Source: Gentiana macrophylla (taxonomy: Eukaryota > Streptophyta > Magnoliopsida > Gentianales > Gentianaceae). From it: a stretch of 64,000 nucleotides of DNA. The stretch spans positions 1 to 64,000 of the forward strand of contig JAOBSW010001082.1 in assembly GCA_026214975.1 (NCBI GenBank), written 5' to 3'. Positions 1 through 11,335 of this stretch are shown here, in pieces (the first letter of the stretch is position 1; each line of letters starts with the position of its first letter). The position numbers and the translations under genes are program-made. The notes beneath the pieces are model-generated. The model had not been told where the DNA came from, did not search any database, and saw only the letters and a list, made by a program, of their open reading frames with translations.

Positions 1-134
1 AAACTCTTCACCAGTAGGGCGGCCGAGTCCCGGGACTCGGCCCGAGATGAGGTTGATCGATGATAAGAGTTGTGGAGGAGGGCTGTGGCTCCGCAGTGAA
101 CGTTGGGGAGTTGTTGTTTGGGTTAACTATGAAG

Positions 135-997
135 GTAACCTTTAGATGGTTTGTTTGATGGCGCTTTAGCGGTGAAAAATCCTGAAACCAAATCAATTGG
201 TCAAGTCAAACCTAGTTTTCTAATAAGTTTTCATATAACTAAAAATCAAACGCTTAATGCAATTTGGTTTCAAATTTAAAAACTTAAAACGGTTTCAAAT
301 CGATCGACCGAATATCAACTTCAATCAATAATTCTAATTATCGGTATGTTTAATTAATTCGCCAGCCTATATATATTTCATATTTGCAATACCATATATT
401 TTTCCTAGTTGAATTATGATTTCCAATCAATAATTTTTTTGTTAATGAAAGTGGTAAAAACTGGAACCGTCAAGTCAATTTAAACTGAACCGAACATTTG
501 GTTATAGCCTAAAACTGTTTTAGTTAGATTTGAAAATTTTGGAGACGATTCGTTTTATAAATGAAAAAGGGCCAAATCAGACCATAATTAATTCTAATGG
601 TGTTAATTCCATAATAAACCAACAAATGACCACAACATATTTTACACCATTATTATAATCAGTATTACCTATTGATCGATAATGATCCCATCATGATTCA
701 TGATGTAAAAAGCATTTTGTAATCATTTGTCATGACTATTTTGTTATGACTAATATTATCAGAATTTGTTGTACACATACATGTATAACAAAACTTTAAT
801 TCCACAACAAGATGTCACAATATATTACTATATATACCATTGATTAAGCTCATACCTATAATTGTGTTAAAGTGTGTTTGTGATTATTTATTGTAATCAT
901 TCTTGCCGAACTAGCACTGCTCAACGTATAAATATCTATAAATTTTATCAATGGTAGTGAAAAACATTTCTGCCCATTCTCCACTCTTTTTTCTTAG
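135..997 (+). other. Expanded intron 1 of P450 copy 1
   Basis: AT-rich sequence between exon 1 and exon 2 of copy 1, about eight times longer than the same intron in copies 2 and 3. It has no coding potential and no terminal repeats that I can see. The extra length probably comes from an old insertion. Confidence 0.6.
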
Positions 998-1352
998 GTT
1001 ACATATCGGGCGGCTTTCGGGTCGTTAAAACGACGGGCAAGATGAATTTATACTTAATCTTGCAAGAATTCTCTAAGTTGTTTGGTGAAGTATGTTTAGG
1101 TGATTTTATCCCTTGTTTGCTGGATTGATCCCCAAGGCATGAAGGGTAGACTAGTTAAAGCTAGAGAAGCAATTGATGGATTCATTGACTCCATTATTGA
1201 TGATCATCTCCACAAAAGGAATGGTTTAAACGGTGTTGAAAATGATATGGTTGATGAATTGCTTGCTTTTTTATGGTGATGAAATGCATAATCTGTGATG
1301 GCTCCATGAGGCTCACAAGTGATAACATCAAAGCTATCATCATGGTTAAGTG

Positions 1353-1370
1353 TGTGTGTGTATATATATA

Positions 1371-1407
<37 letters not shown>
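1353..1407. repeat. Compound (GT)/(AT)/(GT)/(GA) microsatellite in intron 2 of copy 1
   Basis: Runs of TG, TA, TG and GA dinucleotides follow the exon 2 donor. Copies 2 and 3 have a related but palindromic tract in the same intron. Confidence 0.85.
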
Positions 1408-1409
<2 letters not shown>

Positions 1410-2142
1410 AATGGCGCAAGTATGTTTGTGATTATTGATTGTGAATATTTTGTTGTGAAACTAACATTTATGTTATGATTTATTCGAATTATGTACATAT
1501 TCGTGATTTTTTCAATTCCTTAGATGTAATATTTGGAGGTGACAGAAACCGTAGCATCCGCTGATAGAACGGGCCATGGCAGAGTTGATGCGTAGTCCAA
1601 CGGATCTCACGACAAAGGCAACAGAGCTACGGACGTTGTTGGTCTCGACCAAAGGTCAAGATACCGACTTTGATAAGTTACCCTACTTGAACAGCTTGTT
1701 TGAAAGAAACCCTAAGACTCCACCCTCCTATTCCAAAGATTTTCCACGAGACCGAAGCGGCCGAGGTTTTCGGGCTTAGAATCCCTAAAAATCACGTGTC
1801 ATGATCAATGCGGGCCATCGGGCGTGACAAAAGTTTTCGGAAAGAACCGGAAACATTTCACCCGCCTCGGTTTATGAATGATGGTGTTCGATTTCAAAGG
1901 CAAAGACTTCGAGTTCATTCCGCTCGGTCGGGTCGGTCTTGCCTGGCACGCGCAATAGTGGTTTTATACTATACAAAATGGCCGTGGCACATCTTCTTCA
2001 TTGTTTCACACGGGAATTGCCAAATGGTATGAACCCTAATGAGCTTGATATGGATGATATGTTTGGACTCACGGCCCTGTGAGTGAGTCGACTGCTGTCG
2101 CGTACAACCCAACGCCTCTCCAATGTTCGATTCACTAATTGA

Positions 2143-2980
2143 TAAGGAGAGAAGTACTAGTTTCAAAACAAAATAATCACTTACAAAGTGACACTTACTA
2201 CACTTTGTACTTTCATTTGCATTTGGAGACATCATTGGTTTGGTGCCTTTATAATTAATTACTGTGATTTTGTTTTCCTTCTTTTTTTCCTTTTTATTTG
2301 TGCTTCTTCAAGTGACAATTAATGCTATTGTATTTTAAGAAATGATGGACATGTATACTTCTACCAAATAATAAATGTTTTTTCGAATATTAAATGAATA
2401 TATAAACATTAAACGTTATTATAGGGTATGTTTAGAAAAAGTGCTAAATAACGGGTTGATTTTCTAAATCGACACTTTTTATAGACAATTCATTTTTAAA
2501 AGAATGGACACTTTTATGAGATTTATGTAGTATTTGAATACCAATAAATGTCCGTAAAAGTATGCTTGAGAAAGTAAAGATTCTGTAAAAAATGTGTTTC
2601 ATTTTAATAAAATATAAAACTCAGAATGGCATCACGGTCAATTTTCATGTGCACCTTACTTTGGAGAAAAAAATCGACTTCCAGAGATAGAAATTTGCTT
2701 TCAAATCTTCGTAATCGAAGTTTTGTGCATAAATTCTATCTCAAGAGATCGAATTTCGCTGTGGTTTCTCAGAGTAGATTGACTATATTACCAATAAGCT
2801 ACCACATTTAAAGGAATCTCATTTTTTACACCACAAGTTGATTTTGATCTCTCCGTAGTCTCAATTTAAGCTCAAAATTTGATCTTCCATAATCGAATTT
2901 TACTCAAGTTTGGTGCCCAAATAGATTCGGTATGGTGTAAACTCGACACGACGCCTCCGGTTACTATAATGGTACAAAAC
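2143..2980. other. 3' flank of P450 copy 1, shared with copies 2 and 3
   Basis: This stretch has no gene. It aligns by eye with 53765-54855 (after copy 3) and with 12085-12481 plus 42111-42799 (after copy 2). It is therefore part of the duplicated segment. The homology fades at about 2980 and lacks some internal blocks. Confidence 0.75.
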
Positions 2981-3139
2981 CTATCAAAATAAGATATTTT
3001 ATATAATAATTACTATATACATATTTGGATGAAACTAACAAATAATGGCTCTAATTGGTGCAATAATTCTCAAATGTGTATCGGAAATAAGGATAATATG
3101 TCATAATAATAAGTGACAATTTGTCTCTCATCAATAGTG

Positions 3140-3900
3140 GTACAAGAATTCTTTGGGAACGTAGAGCGCCGAAGGCAAGAGACATGGATTAGAAGTTTTG
3201 AGAAAGCTTGCAGTAAACATGAATGTGCCTAAAGGTAGATGGCGCAACTAGCAAGGGGCTTCTTACTGTATGGCGGAGAGTTGGATAGAGGCTATGTAGA
3301 GTTGCCGGGCAAGATTATGCTTGGAAGGAGTTCAACGAGTCGTTTCTACACCGAGTACTTTCCACCAACCGCCCAAGCGAACAAGGCAAGTCAATTTCAA
3401 CCTCCACAGGACTACACATGACGGTTTCAGAGTACACTAATAGGTTCAATGAGTTGGGTAGGTTCTACCTCGAGATAATGAATGTTGAAGAAAGTAAGAT
3501 GGCCTTGTACAAGAATGGTCTATCACGCAGAGATTCAAGCACATGTTGGGAGCTACGCCAAGGACAATGGCGGTCTTGTTGAACAAGGCGCCGAGTCGAG
3601 ACATTTAAGATTAAACCTCAATGGTCATTGGTGTAAAAAAGACTCTTGAGAGCATCCAACCGCCATGCGGCAAGGTCAACAGTAGTGCACTTTTGTGTCC
3701 AAAGCTGCCGTAAATATCACCCAGTGGAATGTCGTGGTGATACAAATGGATGCTAATTTTGTGAGATATGGGACACTTTGCAAAAGCATGTCCTTCATGA
3801 ACGCTAAGAAACCAAAGAGACAAACATGGAAGTGCAAGTCAACCGACAAGCGGTGTTTGCTTTGGAAGTCGCCACGCCTGTGTACCTCTTAGTTTGTTTG
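3140..3900 (+). pseudogene. Ty3/gypsy gag remnant (chromovirus-like)
   Basis: The frames broken across this stretch carry hallmarks of the retrotransposon gag domain. One is a segment reading TVSEYTNRFNELGRF at about 3425-3470. Another is a cysteine/histidine cluster at about 3700-3800 reading CRKYHPVECRGDTNGC, followed by FAK-like remains, which resembles paired CCHC zinc knuckles. Stops and frameshifts prevent any intact protein. It lies upstream of, and in the same orientation as, the LTR at 4374-5586, so both probably belong to one truncated element. No protease, reverse transcriptase or integrase remains could be seen between them. Confidence 0.6.
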
Positions 3901-4373
3901 TTTTCTTAAAGTATTCTTATGACATGAATTGAATTCATGCTATAATTGTATTTAAGTAAAGGAACTAACTTTTATATACATTGTTAATGGACAACCTAGC
4001 TATATCAACCTTAATTAATACAAAAAACATTTGTGTTAAATGAGATTGCTAGTAAGTTAAGCTCACCCTTCAACTTTGAGAAACTTTTGACACCATCCGT
4101 AAAGTGAACTTAGGGTCAAGTGTTGAGTAAGATTGGTTAGTATGGTTTCCGTGGTAAGAGTGGTTGATCGCTTTTGGGTTGAGTGTGCAAAGTTTTGAAC
4201 ACTTTGGGAATCAAGAGTGTTTGACTCTGTGGTTAGCAAGATCGATTTGTTGGTTGTTATCGGGAACAAGTGGCACCTTCGGTTTTGGTACGTGTTGGAG
4301 CCGGTGCCAAAGAAAGGCCAACGGTTTGAGTATCGCTCAAGTTTCGAGGACTAAACTCCTCTCGAGGTATGAA

Positions 4374-4458
4374 TGTAATATCCCGATTCTCAAAAAGCGA
4401 TGCATTTATCATTTCAGTAGAACGGAATATTATGTTTAACTTTAATTATGGATTTAAG

Positions 4459-4536
<78 letters not shown>

Positions 4537-5586
4537 GTGGAATTTATTGCAATTAATGGTAATTAATTGTAATAAGTGTGAGAGTTTTATTTTGAAAATA
4601 ACTCTCACTAAGTAGTAAGAGGTTATCAGAGGAAATCGTAAATCGACTTTTGTAACGTAAGTTTCTACGTTGAAAGCATTTTAAAAAAAGGAAAGGAGAC
4701 CCTTTTCAAATTCTCACTGGTTCCTTAACGGTTTTCAGAAAGAATTGAAAATTCAGAATCAGCGGGAAAAAAGGATCGTTTTGACAACAAAATTTCAGAG
4801 TTTTGACAAGGTAAGTTTAGCCCTAATGATGGGTTCATCAAGTTTTGATCAAAGTTAAAGGCTTCGCTTGGACCGATTCAGATCCCGTTGTTTAAGCTTT
4901 TGATCATGCATTAATCCAAGTTTAATTGTGATCAATTAGGTTTTGCTGAGGCGCTTAAGTTGTCGCAGCTTTTCTTGAAGTTTTGGTGTTGATTGCTCGC
5001 TGTAAGCGTAAGTTATGCTTCTTCATAATATATAATTAAGTTTTATGATGATCAAGGTTGAGTGATTGTGTTGTTTTAATGTTAGAAATCATGTTTAAAC
5101 CGTTGTTAGTGAAGTATGTGATGCTATGATGATGTTTTCATTTTTCTTTATTTCTTTTCAAACGTTGTACTGGACCTTGTTGTTGTTTTACTTCTAGATA
5201 AACGTTGACTTTTATTTCTGTAGACATTCCAAGACTTGTTGTTCTTTTCTTTAAGAACATTGATCGTTGTAAGACTTTAAGTTTCATTGTTGTAGTTAAA
5301 CTTTCCATCTTTAATGTTGACTTTCTATTCGTAGAACATTTACGGTGTTTCACGAGCTTTTGGCCTCGCTGCTAAATTGACACGATTTAATAGTGGCGCC
5401 ACGTAATATCAATTTATTAATATTATACGCTTAACGCTTTTTTTTCCGAATAGCGACCCAGATCCTGAAACGACGCCTCTGGTTGCCTTCTAAATAGAGG
5501 GATTCTAATGGGATTTCTTCCTCTTAAATGATAAACCTATCCAATTGCTGCAGTTTCCTACTCGTTATCCGGAACGGGATGTTACA
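4374..5586 (+). repeat. 3' LTR of the chromovirus-like element
   Basis: The LTR starts with TGTAATATCCCG and ends with CGGGATGTTACA. These are inverted termini typical of plant Tekay/Del LTRs. The length is about 1.2 kb and it contains a long (AT)n tract near its 5' end. The sequence right after it is a P450 3'-UTR fragment. Confidence 0.7.
4459..4531. repeat. (AT)n microsatellite
   Basis: About 70 bp of uninterrupted AT dinucleotides inside the LTR. A long minus-strand reading frame of alternating Y and I residues here is only a product of the repeat. Confidence 0.95.
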
Positions 5587-5690
5587 ATAATAGTTTCAAA
5601 ACAAGATAATCACGCCAAAGTGACACGACGCCTTTTACTTTCATTTCCATGTGGAGACATCATTGGTTTGGTGCCTTTAATTGGCGTATT
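5587..5690 (+). pseudogene. Orphan P450 3'-UTR fragment
   Basis: About 100 bp matches the sequence just after the stop codons of the three P450 copies (for example 53779-53870), including the block GGAGACATCATTGGTTTGGT. No coding sequence adjoins it. It starts immediately after the end of the chromovirus-like LTR, so the element probably displaced the gene body it once belonged to. Copy 1 still has its own 3' UTR at 2143-2250, so this is evidence of a fourth copy. Confidence 0.7.
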
Positions 5691-6618
5691 TTTATTCGCA
5701 CCACACTAAATCTACCACTACACCACATACGATGTAAAACGCGACATCTACTTATTACACCACACCTATTATTTTAAGATTTCAAAATCTACCTCTACAC
5801 CACACTTTCTATACAAAATTAAGACTAAAAATACTATTGCCAGGCAATTTTTTTTTTTACTACCATCAACTTTTTATAATATCATTTCCTCCACTAAACT
5901 TTTAAAATTTACAAAAACAAAATCATCATTATCTTTTCATCAACATCTTTAAACCCAAATCAATTTTTCATATTTTCCTATTTTCCTATTTTCCTTTTTT
6001 ATAATCTTTACTTTGTCCCATTGATTGACTGCTCGACGAAAACTCCATCTTCTTCCTCAGGATTCTTTCCTTCTCCACCATCATCTTTTCCTCTTGATTT
6101 TCTGTTATCTAATCAATTAATTTTTTGTCCTCCGTCCTGGCCCTTTTATCTCCTCTATCTGCCTAAATAAACCATTAATCTCTTCATGATACTAAAAATT
6201 GATTTTCCTCTGTCAAATAAAGCGAATTGAGGATTTCACCTTGATTGAATGAATCAAAATTGCTTCCTCTAATTCAGACCATCTAGCCTGTTCAAGATCT
6301 ATGCCTCTCTTTCATTTTGCAGAAGGTAATTTCCATTATTTTGCTAATAAAATCTATTTTTCCCTATCCGGCCATTAAAGCCTCCTACGGTCCTACCACC
6401 ATTAATCATTTCATGATTCTTTCAACTAAATAGTTTGTTTTCTCCTCATTAAATCTCGCTGGCTAGTGGGTTCTGTGAAACGCCGGCTATCATGGTGGGG
6501 GTGGATGGTCCATCAGTAACAAATTTTAATTAGACTTGTGACTTAAGAGATGTATGTGTGGCAGATTTTGGGAGAGAATGGGAAAAGCTGAAAACGTTTG
6601 CAGAAGCGAGAGAAGAGC

Positions 6619-6662
<44 letters not shown>

Positions 6663-7075
6663 GATGAATGTAAGGATAGGATTGTCATTTCTTATTACAA
6701 CTTATTTATTTGCCCGGCAATACCTGACTGTCAAAAATGATGGTGAAGAAAAAAAGATGATGAAAATAATGGATTTGTGAAGATTTGTAATGAATATGCT
6801 GAATTGTGGGTGATGAATATGATGGTTTAGGATGAAGAAGTTGTGCAGAGAGAGAGCAGAGCAGAAGGATATTTAATTTAATGACCAACATGTAATAAAA
6901 ATAATTTGCAGATGAAAGTAGATAAAAGATTACAGAAATAAAGAATTAAAACGTTTAAATTCAATACAGATAAAAATAGATTTTTTTTTTTTTTGATGCA
7001 CAGAATGATTGAATGCACAGAACAGAAATCAATCACAGATTTAATAAAGACTCCTTTAATTAATTACCGCTATGT
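5691..7075. other. Gene-free, low-complexity region
   Basis: AT-rich sequence with a 38-bp poly-T run (about 6621-6658) and several shorter T runs. I see no coding sequence, terminal repeats or RNA gene. Short frames here are interrupted or homopolymeric. Confidence 0.6.
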
Positions 7076-7079
7076 AACA

Positions 7080-7325
7080 AATTTATGTTATTTATGGTAT
7101 TTTCGAAATTTCCATATAGTGTGCTGTTTTTTTATTTTTTATTTTATTTTATTATTGTGTGCTAAAATTTCTTATCTCATATTCAAAAATATAGTTCTAG
7201 TCAAACTAGGAGTTTTATTTTTATTATTTTTGTAAGAGATTTGGACACACACAAAAAAAATTATATTAAAAAAAGGCCCTAAGGAAAGAAGAAATGGGTG
7301 AACTTTTGATCTCTCATTTTTGGTT
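7080..7325 (-). repeat. Inverted copy of the P450 promoter region
   Basis: The reverse complement of this stretch aligns with the sequence upstream of P450 copy 3 (about 51420-51620). That includes the small insert present there (about 51450-51540) and the flank on its far side. It also matches the region upstream of copy 2 (about 8283-8400) in opposite orientation, leaving about 1 kb between the arms. The match is imperfect, with several short indels. Confidence 0.7.
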
Positions 7326-7679
7326 TGTCGTCTCCTCATTTTTCTTGGCTTTATTTGTTTTGAGTTTAGAGCATATGTCATGGTTACATTTCTGTTGTTT
7401 TGATTTTTAGACTTTATTTTTTTGAAACAGATTTTTAGACTTTATTGATATGTATTTTCTTTCGAAAAGAATGATATTTTAACAACGATCGCGCCACTTA
7501 TAACTTCTCGCTTGGTTTTATTCTGATTTACTAAAAGAAAAATCGACTGTTCAAAAAAAAATGCGAGACTGTATTACCCTTTTTTTCATCTTATACATTC
7601 GGTTCATCATTTTTCATCTATGATTCATCATTACCAACATTCAAACATAATCTAATTATTCAAAAAACGATTAAACTCT

Positions 7680-7925
7680 AACCTAAAAGACACTCGCTTC
7701 TTCCTCGTCCCACTAAACGAAATGAGACGCTAATCGTGAACGTAGCTTGGCTAGAAAGCCACGAAATTGCTATTATATATACCAAACAGACCGAAAGAAG
7801 TCGTCGATTTACGGTATTCGAACCTCCACAATTCAACTCCATGTCCAACTGCTCTATAAAGACACTCAAACATTTTACCACTATACCATGTTCTGGGGAT
7901 AGTACATGTCGGTCTATGACATGTG
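7680..7925 (-). repeat. Possible tRNA-derived SINE
   Basis: On the minus strand, a block like a tRNA A box (GAGCAGTTGGACATGG) is followed about 30 nt later by a B-box-like GGTTCGAATACC. This is the spacing of an internal RNA polymerase III promoter. No terminal poly(A) or target duplication was resolved, so the boundaries are guesses. Confidence 0.35.
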
Positions 7926-7968
7926 TCATGGTTATATACCGAAATATCCATTTCCGATCAATGGCTCA

Positions 7969-8020
7969 ATTCTGAACTCAAACCATGACAATGCTTCTGA
8001 ACTCAAACCATGACAATGCT
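7969..8020. repeat. Short tandem duplication, about 25 bp x 2
   Basis: The unit TTCTGAACTCAAACCATGAC plus AATGC occurs twice in a row. A (CA)n run follows at about 8038-8055. Confidence 0.9.
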
Positions 8021-8484
8021 TCAAACTCAAACAGAAAACACACACACACACACCCCCCCAAATCCTCCCACACACAGAAAAACAAGGAATGATATGTGAC
8101 TACACAAACGCCAGACAGATTTTTCACTATACTGGCTTATTTTCGCTGATTAAAGCTGATTTAAATATTTATTATGATGCCATCCCAAAGAAACGAATTC
8201 GCATTGATCAGATTACAGAGGATGTCATATGAAACGAATAAATAATATATCACTAGTCTAAAAACAACAACAACAGACCAAGTAAAATTAATCAGAGATC
8301 AAAGATCACCTAGTTTGACTAGAACTATATTTTTGAATAAAAATAAGAAATTTTAGCACAGTACTTATATGGAAACTAAAAATAACATAAATTTTTGAAA
8401 GGTACAATTACAAATAACATAAGTAAATAAAACTCTTGGACCAAGTCGATTGGCTGATTAATGCTGGATTGTGCCTCTGCCATC

Positions 8485-8498
8485 TTTATATATATAAC
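8485..8498 (+). promoter_or_regulatory. TATA box of P450 copy 2
   Basis: The sequence TTTATATATATAAC lies about 65 bp upstream of the ATG at 8564. It sits in a block nearly identical to the region upstream of copy 3. A reverse CCAAT-like GATTGG precedes it. Confidence 0.65.
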
Positions 8499-9429
8499 AC
8501 AAGCCCAGGAGTTTTCAAAACATAAACACAAGAATTTTCATACAATATTCCATTGAAATACAAATGGGTGATCACCTTCTTCAACCCATTCTTTTGCTTC
8601 TATGTATTGTTCCTCTACTTCTTCTCCTTTATATTTCATCAAGTTTCTTCCGTAAACATAAACCCTATCCTCCTGGTCCAAAAGGCTGGCCGTTGATCGA
8701 AACCCCAATGGAGATGGATCAACTATCTCACCGCTGCCTAGCTAAACTATCCTAAAAATATGGTGGGCTTTTCCATCTCGTGCATCTAGGGTTTGTTAAC
8801 ATGGTGGTGGTTTCTGAGCCCAAGATAGCCCATGAAGTTCTTCAAGTTCAAGACAATATCTTTCCAACCGCCTCGCCACCGTAGCTATAAAGTATCTCGA
8901 CTTATGATAGAGTCGACATGGCGCTCATCAATACGGACCCTTCGCGGCAAATGCTAAAAGTCTCTCAGACGAAACTCTTCACCAAGCAGTATGGCCGAAT
9001 CTGGGACCTGGGCTCGGGATGAGGTTGATCGATGATAAGAGTTGTATGGAGGGTTGTGGGCTCCGCGGTGAACATTGGGGAGTTATTGTTTGGATTGACT
9101 ATGAAGGTTCCTTTAGTTTGTCTTATCCTTTAGTTAACTTGTTATATATACTTATTATATATACAGCTTTATCAGTGGAATAACATTTTTATCTGTTTTC
9201 TACACTTTCTTTCAGTTACATTTCGGCAAAGATTCGGTGTTGCTAAGATGACGGGCAAGATGAATTTATAAAAATCTTGCAAGAATTTTCTAAGTTGTTT
9301 GGTGAAGTTTGTTTAGGTGATTTTATACCTTGTCTAAGTTGGCTTGATCCTCAAGGCATGAAGAGTAGACTAGTCAAAGCTGTAGAAGCATTAGATGGAT
9401 TCATTGACTCGCTTATTGATGATCATATT

Positions 9430-10985
9430 GTTCAGGTTAAATTGTATGATTTTTAGAGATATATTTTATATCAATTTCCATATTCTTATGTTTTTCATAG
9501 AAATCGAGCTTTATATTGAAATATTGAGTAAATGATGTTTTCAATGGTTAAATTGTGAAACGAATTAATTAGGTGCTTAAATGGTGATTTTATATGATTT
9601 TGGAATTATGTTACGCTTTGGTATGTTTTCCTAATTTGTGATACACATTGGTTATGGAAAAGATGATCTTAAAGAGAGAAATTGAGTGGAGAAAGAATCA
9701 AAAGGATTTATGGAAGAATAAAAGATTTAAGGAAAGAAATCAAGTTGATTGATCCAAATGACTAGCGCCCAGTGAGTCGAACTAGCGCCCAGTTGTGGAC
9801 GAAAGCGCTTGAGGTTCCGGACGAAGCGCCCATCAAGAAATTTAGATCGAGAGTTTGACGCTCAAGTAGACGGGCATTGGGCACAAGTTCAAAGCATAAT
9901 GGACGGACGCCTAAGGAATTGGACGAAAGGCCCTGAGGAAGAAAATCGGATCGTGATTGAAATATCGTGATATGGACGGGCGCCCACCCAAAACGGACGA
10001 GCATCCGCTGGCCGACTTAAGCAAACCGACTTTGTTTTCTATAAAAGGCCGATATCCCCAACCCTAATACATACATAATTTCTCATACACTAAAACCTGT
10101 GATGAGCAAATTGCACTTTGGGAGTTCATACGGTCACCCGAGCCTTGTGCTCGGGTGATCCGGGTTAGATTAGATCGCTTATTTTCGCTTGTTGATTCAT
10201 GGAGATCAACCGCTGTATAAACTATGTGAGTTCATCTTTTGATTTATTCAATCTTCGCTTATTTTCATGATCTTGATTTATTTTGTATTTTTCTATGCAA
10301 TTTAAGATGCCATGTGAATTAGATTGAAAGATTAGTTTGCTATTGATGTTTTACAATACGAGAGTTGCGTAAACGCTTAGATCACCATAGAAAGATAGAT
10401 CTTTAATCGTTAATTCGTGATGCATTAATTGGTTAATTATCTAGGTTGTTAGATTCTAAAATACAAGAGTTAACTCGAATCTACACCTTCGCTTTGTATG
10501 AGTATTGGTCTCAACATTCGAGAGAGGAGAGATCGGTAATTGAATTCACTAAGAGATTAGAATTTATAGCTTGAGAAATAGATTCACTAAGAGATTAGGA
10601 ATTTGTATTTCGTGTAAAGGTGAAACCACAATATTGAATTAAAATCATGAGATGAACTTGGATTGAAAGCACTTAGTTTGTGTAATGTTTGATCACATGT
10701 ATCTTTAGTTTAGGTTGTTTTTATTGTTTGTTATAAAGTTAGATTTATTTTAGTTGTTCTATCTTCGCTTATATGTTTTTCTTTCGCTTATTTGTTTTCA
10801 TGAGTAGCAATTGAGAGAGTTAATAAGATTAGATTCAACATCCCAATTCCCTCGTGGATCGACCCTTACTTATCCCGCTTTTATCGGCAATTACCCGATA
10901 TTTGGTCGGTTAGGAGTTAGTTTTTTGCACATAGGTTGTGGTTTATAAATTGTTTTTGTTTAGTGATGCAAAATCCTCCGAACTT
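9430..10985 (+). mobile_element. LTR-like insertion (family W) in exon 2 of P450 copy 2
   Basis: It interrupts the codons that read DDH-I-KNG in copy 3. Its start (9434-9540) matches the reverse complement of the LTR ends at 23270-23361 and 34100-34204. Its distal part (about 10700-10870) matches the reverse complement of 32821-33000. It is therefore a solo LTR, or an LTR-derived fragment, of the family also found inside Athila. It carries CpG-rich repeats at 9761-10010. No clear 5-bp target duplication is visible, so its exact ends are uncertain. Confidence 0.7.
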
Positions 10986-11118
10986 AAGAATGGTTTAAAT
11001 GGTGTTGAAAATGATATGGTTGATGAATTGCTTGCTTTTTATGGTGATGAAAATGTGCATAATTTGTATGGCTCCACGAGGCTCACACGAATAACATCAA
11101 AGTCGCCATCATGGTTAG

Positions 11119-11277
11119 TCACTAGCTTCTCAACATTGTCCTTCTTAGGTTTTATAAGGGGTTTTTTTAAAGGGGACGGGGTTGATTCGGGGCATGAGAA
11201 TCAAACTCGGTTTGTAATGAAACGCTATGGCCTTCATCACTAGGCTAAATCGAGTCCCGTGAAGGTTTTTTTACTAT
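11119..11277 (-). repeat. SINE-like insert in intron 2 of P450 copy 2
   Basis: It is absent from copy 1 and present at the same place in copy 3 (52793-52960). On the minus strand it contains an A-box-like TAGCCTAGTGATGAAGG and, about 30 nt later, a B-box-like GTTTGATTCTC. This suggests a tRNA-derived SINE. No poly(A) tail or target duplication was confirmed. Confidence 0.45.
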
Positions 11278-11290
11278 GGAATCACATAGA

Positions 11291-11335
11291 GTGTGTGTGT
11301 GTGTGTATATATATATATACACACACACACACACA
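11291..11335. repeat. Palindromic (GT)n(AT)n(AC)n tract in intron 2 of copy 2
   Basis: Runs of TG, TA and CA form a near-perfect inverted repeat that could fold into one long hairpin. The matching tract in copy 3 is at about 52971-53010. Confidence 0.9.

Larger units (their letters stand above)
1..2142 (+). pseudogene. Cytochrome P450 (CYP84A-like) copy 1, 5' part outside the window
   Basis: This is a decayed copy of the P450 that is best preserved at 51794-53764. The window opens inside exon 1 (1-134). Exon 2 is 998-1344 and exon 3 is about 1524-2142, with the same final residues (FTN, then TGA) as copy 3. Splice sites are visible: ATGAAG|GT at 134/135, an acceptor AG at 996-997, and ATG|GT at 1344/1345. 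Intron 1 is about 860 bp, against about 110 bp in copies 2 and 3. Exon 3 keeps the start of its family sequence (MAELMRSPTDL), but frameshifts break the ETLR/HPPIP region and the heme-binding loop. The exon 3 acceptor has lost one G. Some breaks may be consensus errors at CTG/CAG sites, but there are too many for all of them to be. It lacks the SINE-like insert of copies 2 and 3, so it is the most divergent copy. Confidence 0.85.
3140..5586 (+). mobile_element. Truncated Ty3/gypsy element (Tekay/Del-like): gag remnant plus 3' LTR
   Basis: The segment holds a gag remnant followed about 0.5 kb later by a complete LTR. The sequence just before the LTR (about 4340-4373) resembles the usual end of Tekay/Del pol: a GTTTCGAGGAC block and then a purine-rich tract. 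No 5' LTR was found between 2980 and 3140, so the 5' end and nearly all of pol are missing. The clade assignment is inference from the LTR termini. Confidence 0.55.

Noticed and set aside
4414..4608. Frame of alternating Y and I residues
   Set aside because: Translation of the (AT)n microsatellite.
7736..7975. A functional tRNA gene
   Set aside because: A-box and B-box-like blocks are present, but no cloverleaf with a matching acceptor stem could be drawn. A decayed SINE is likelier.
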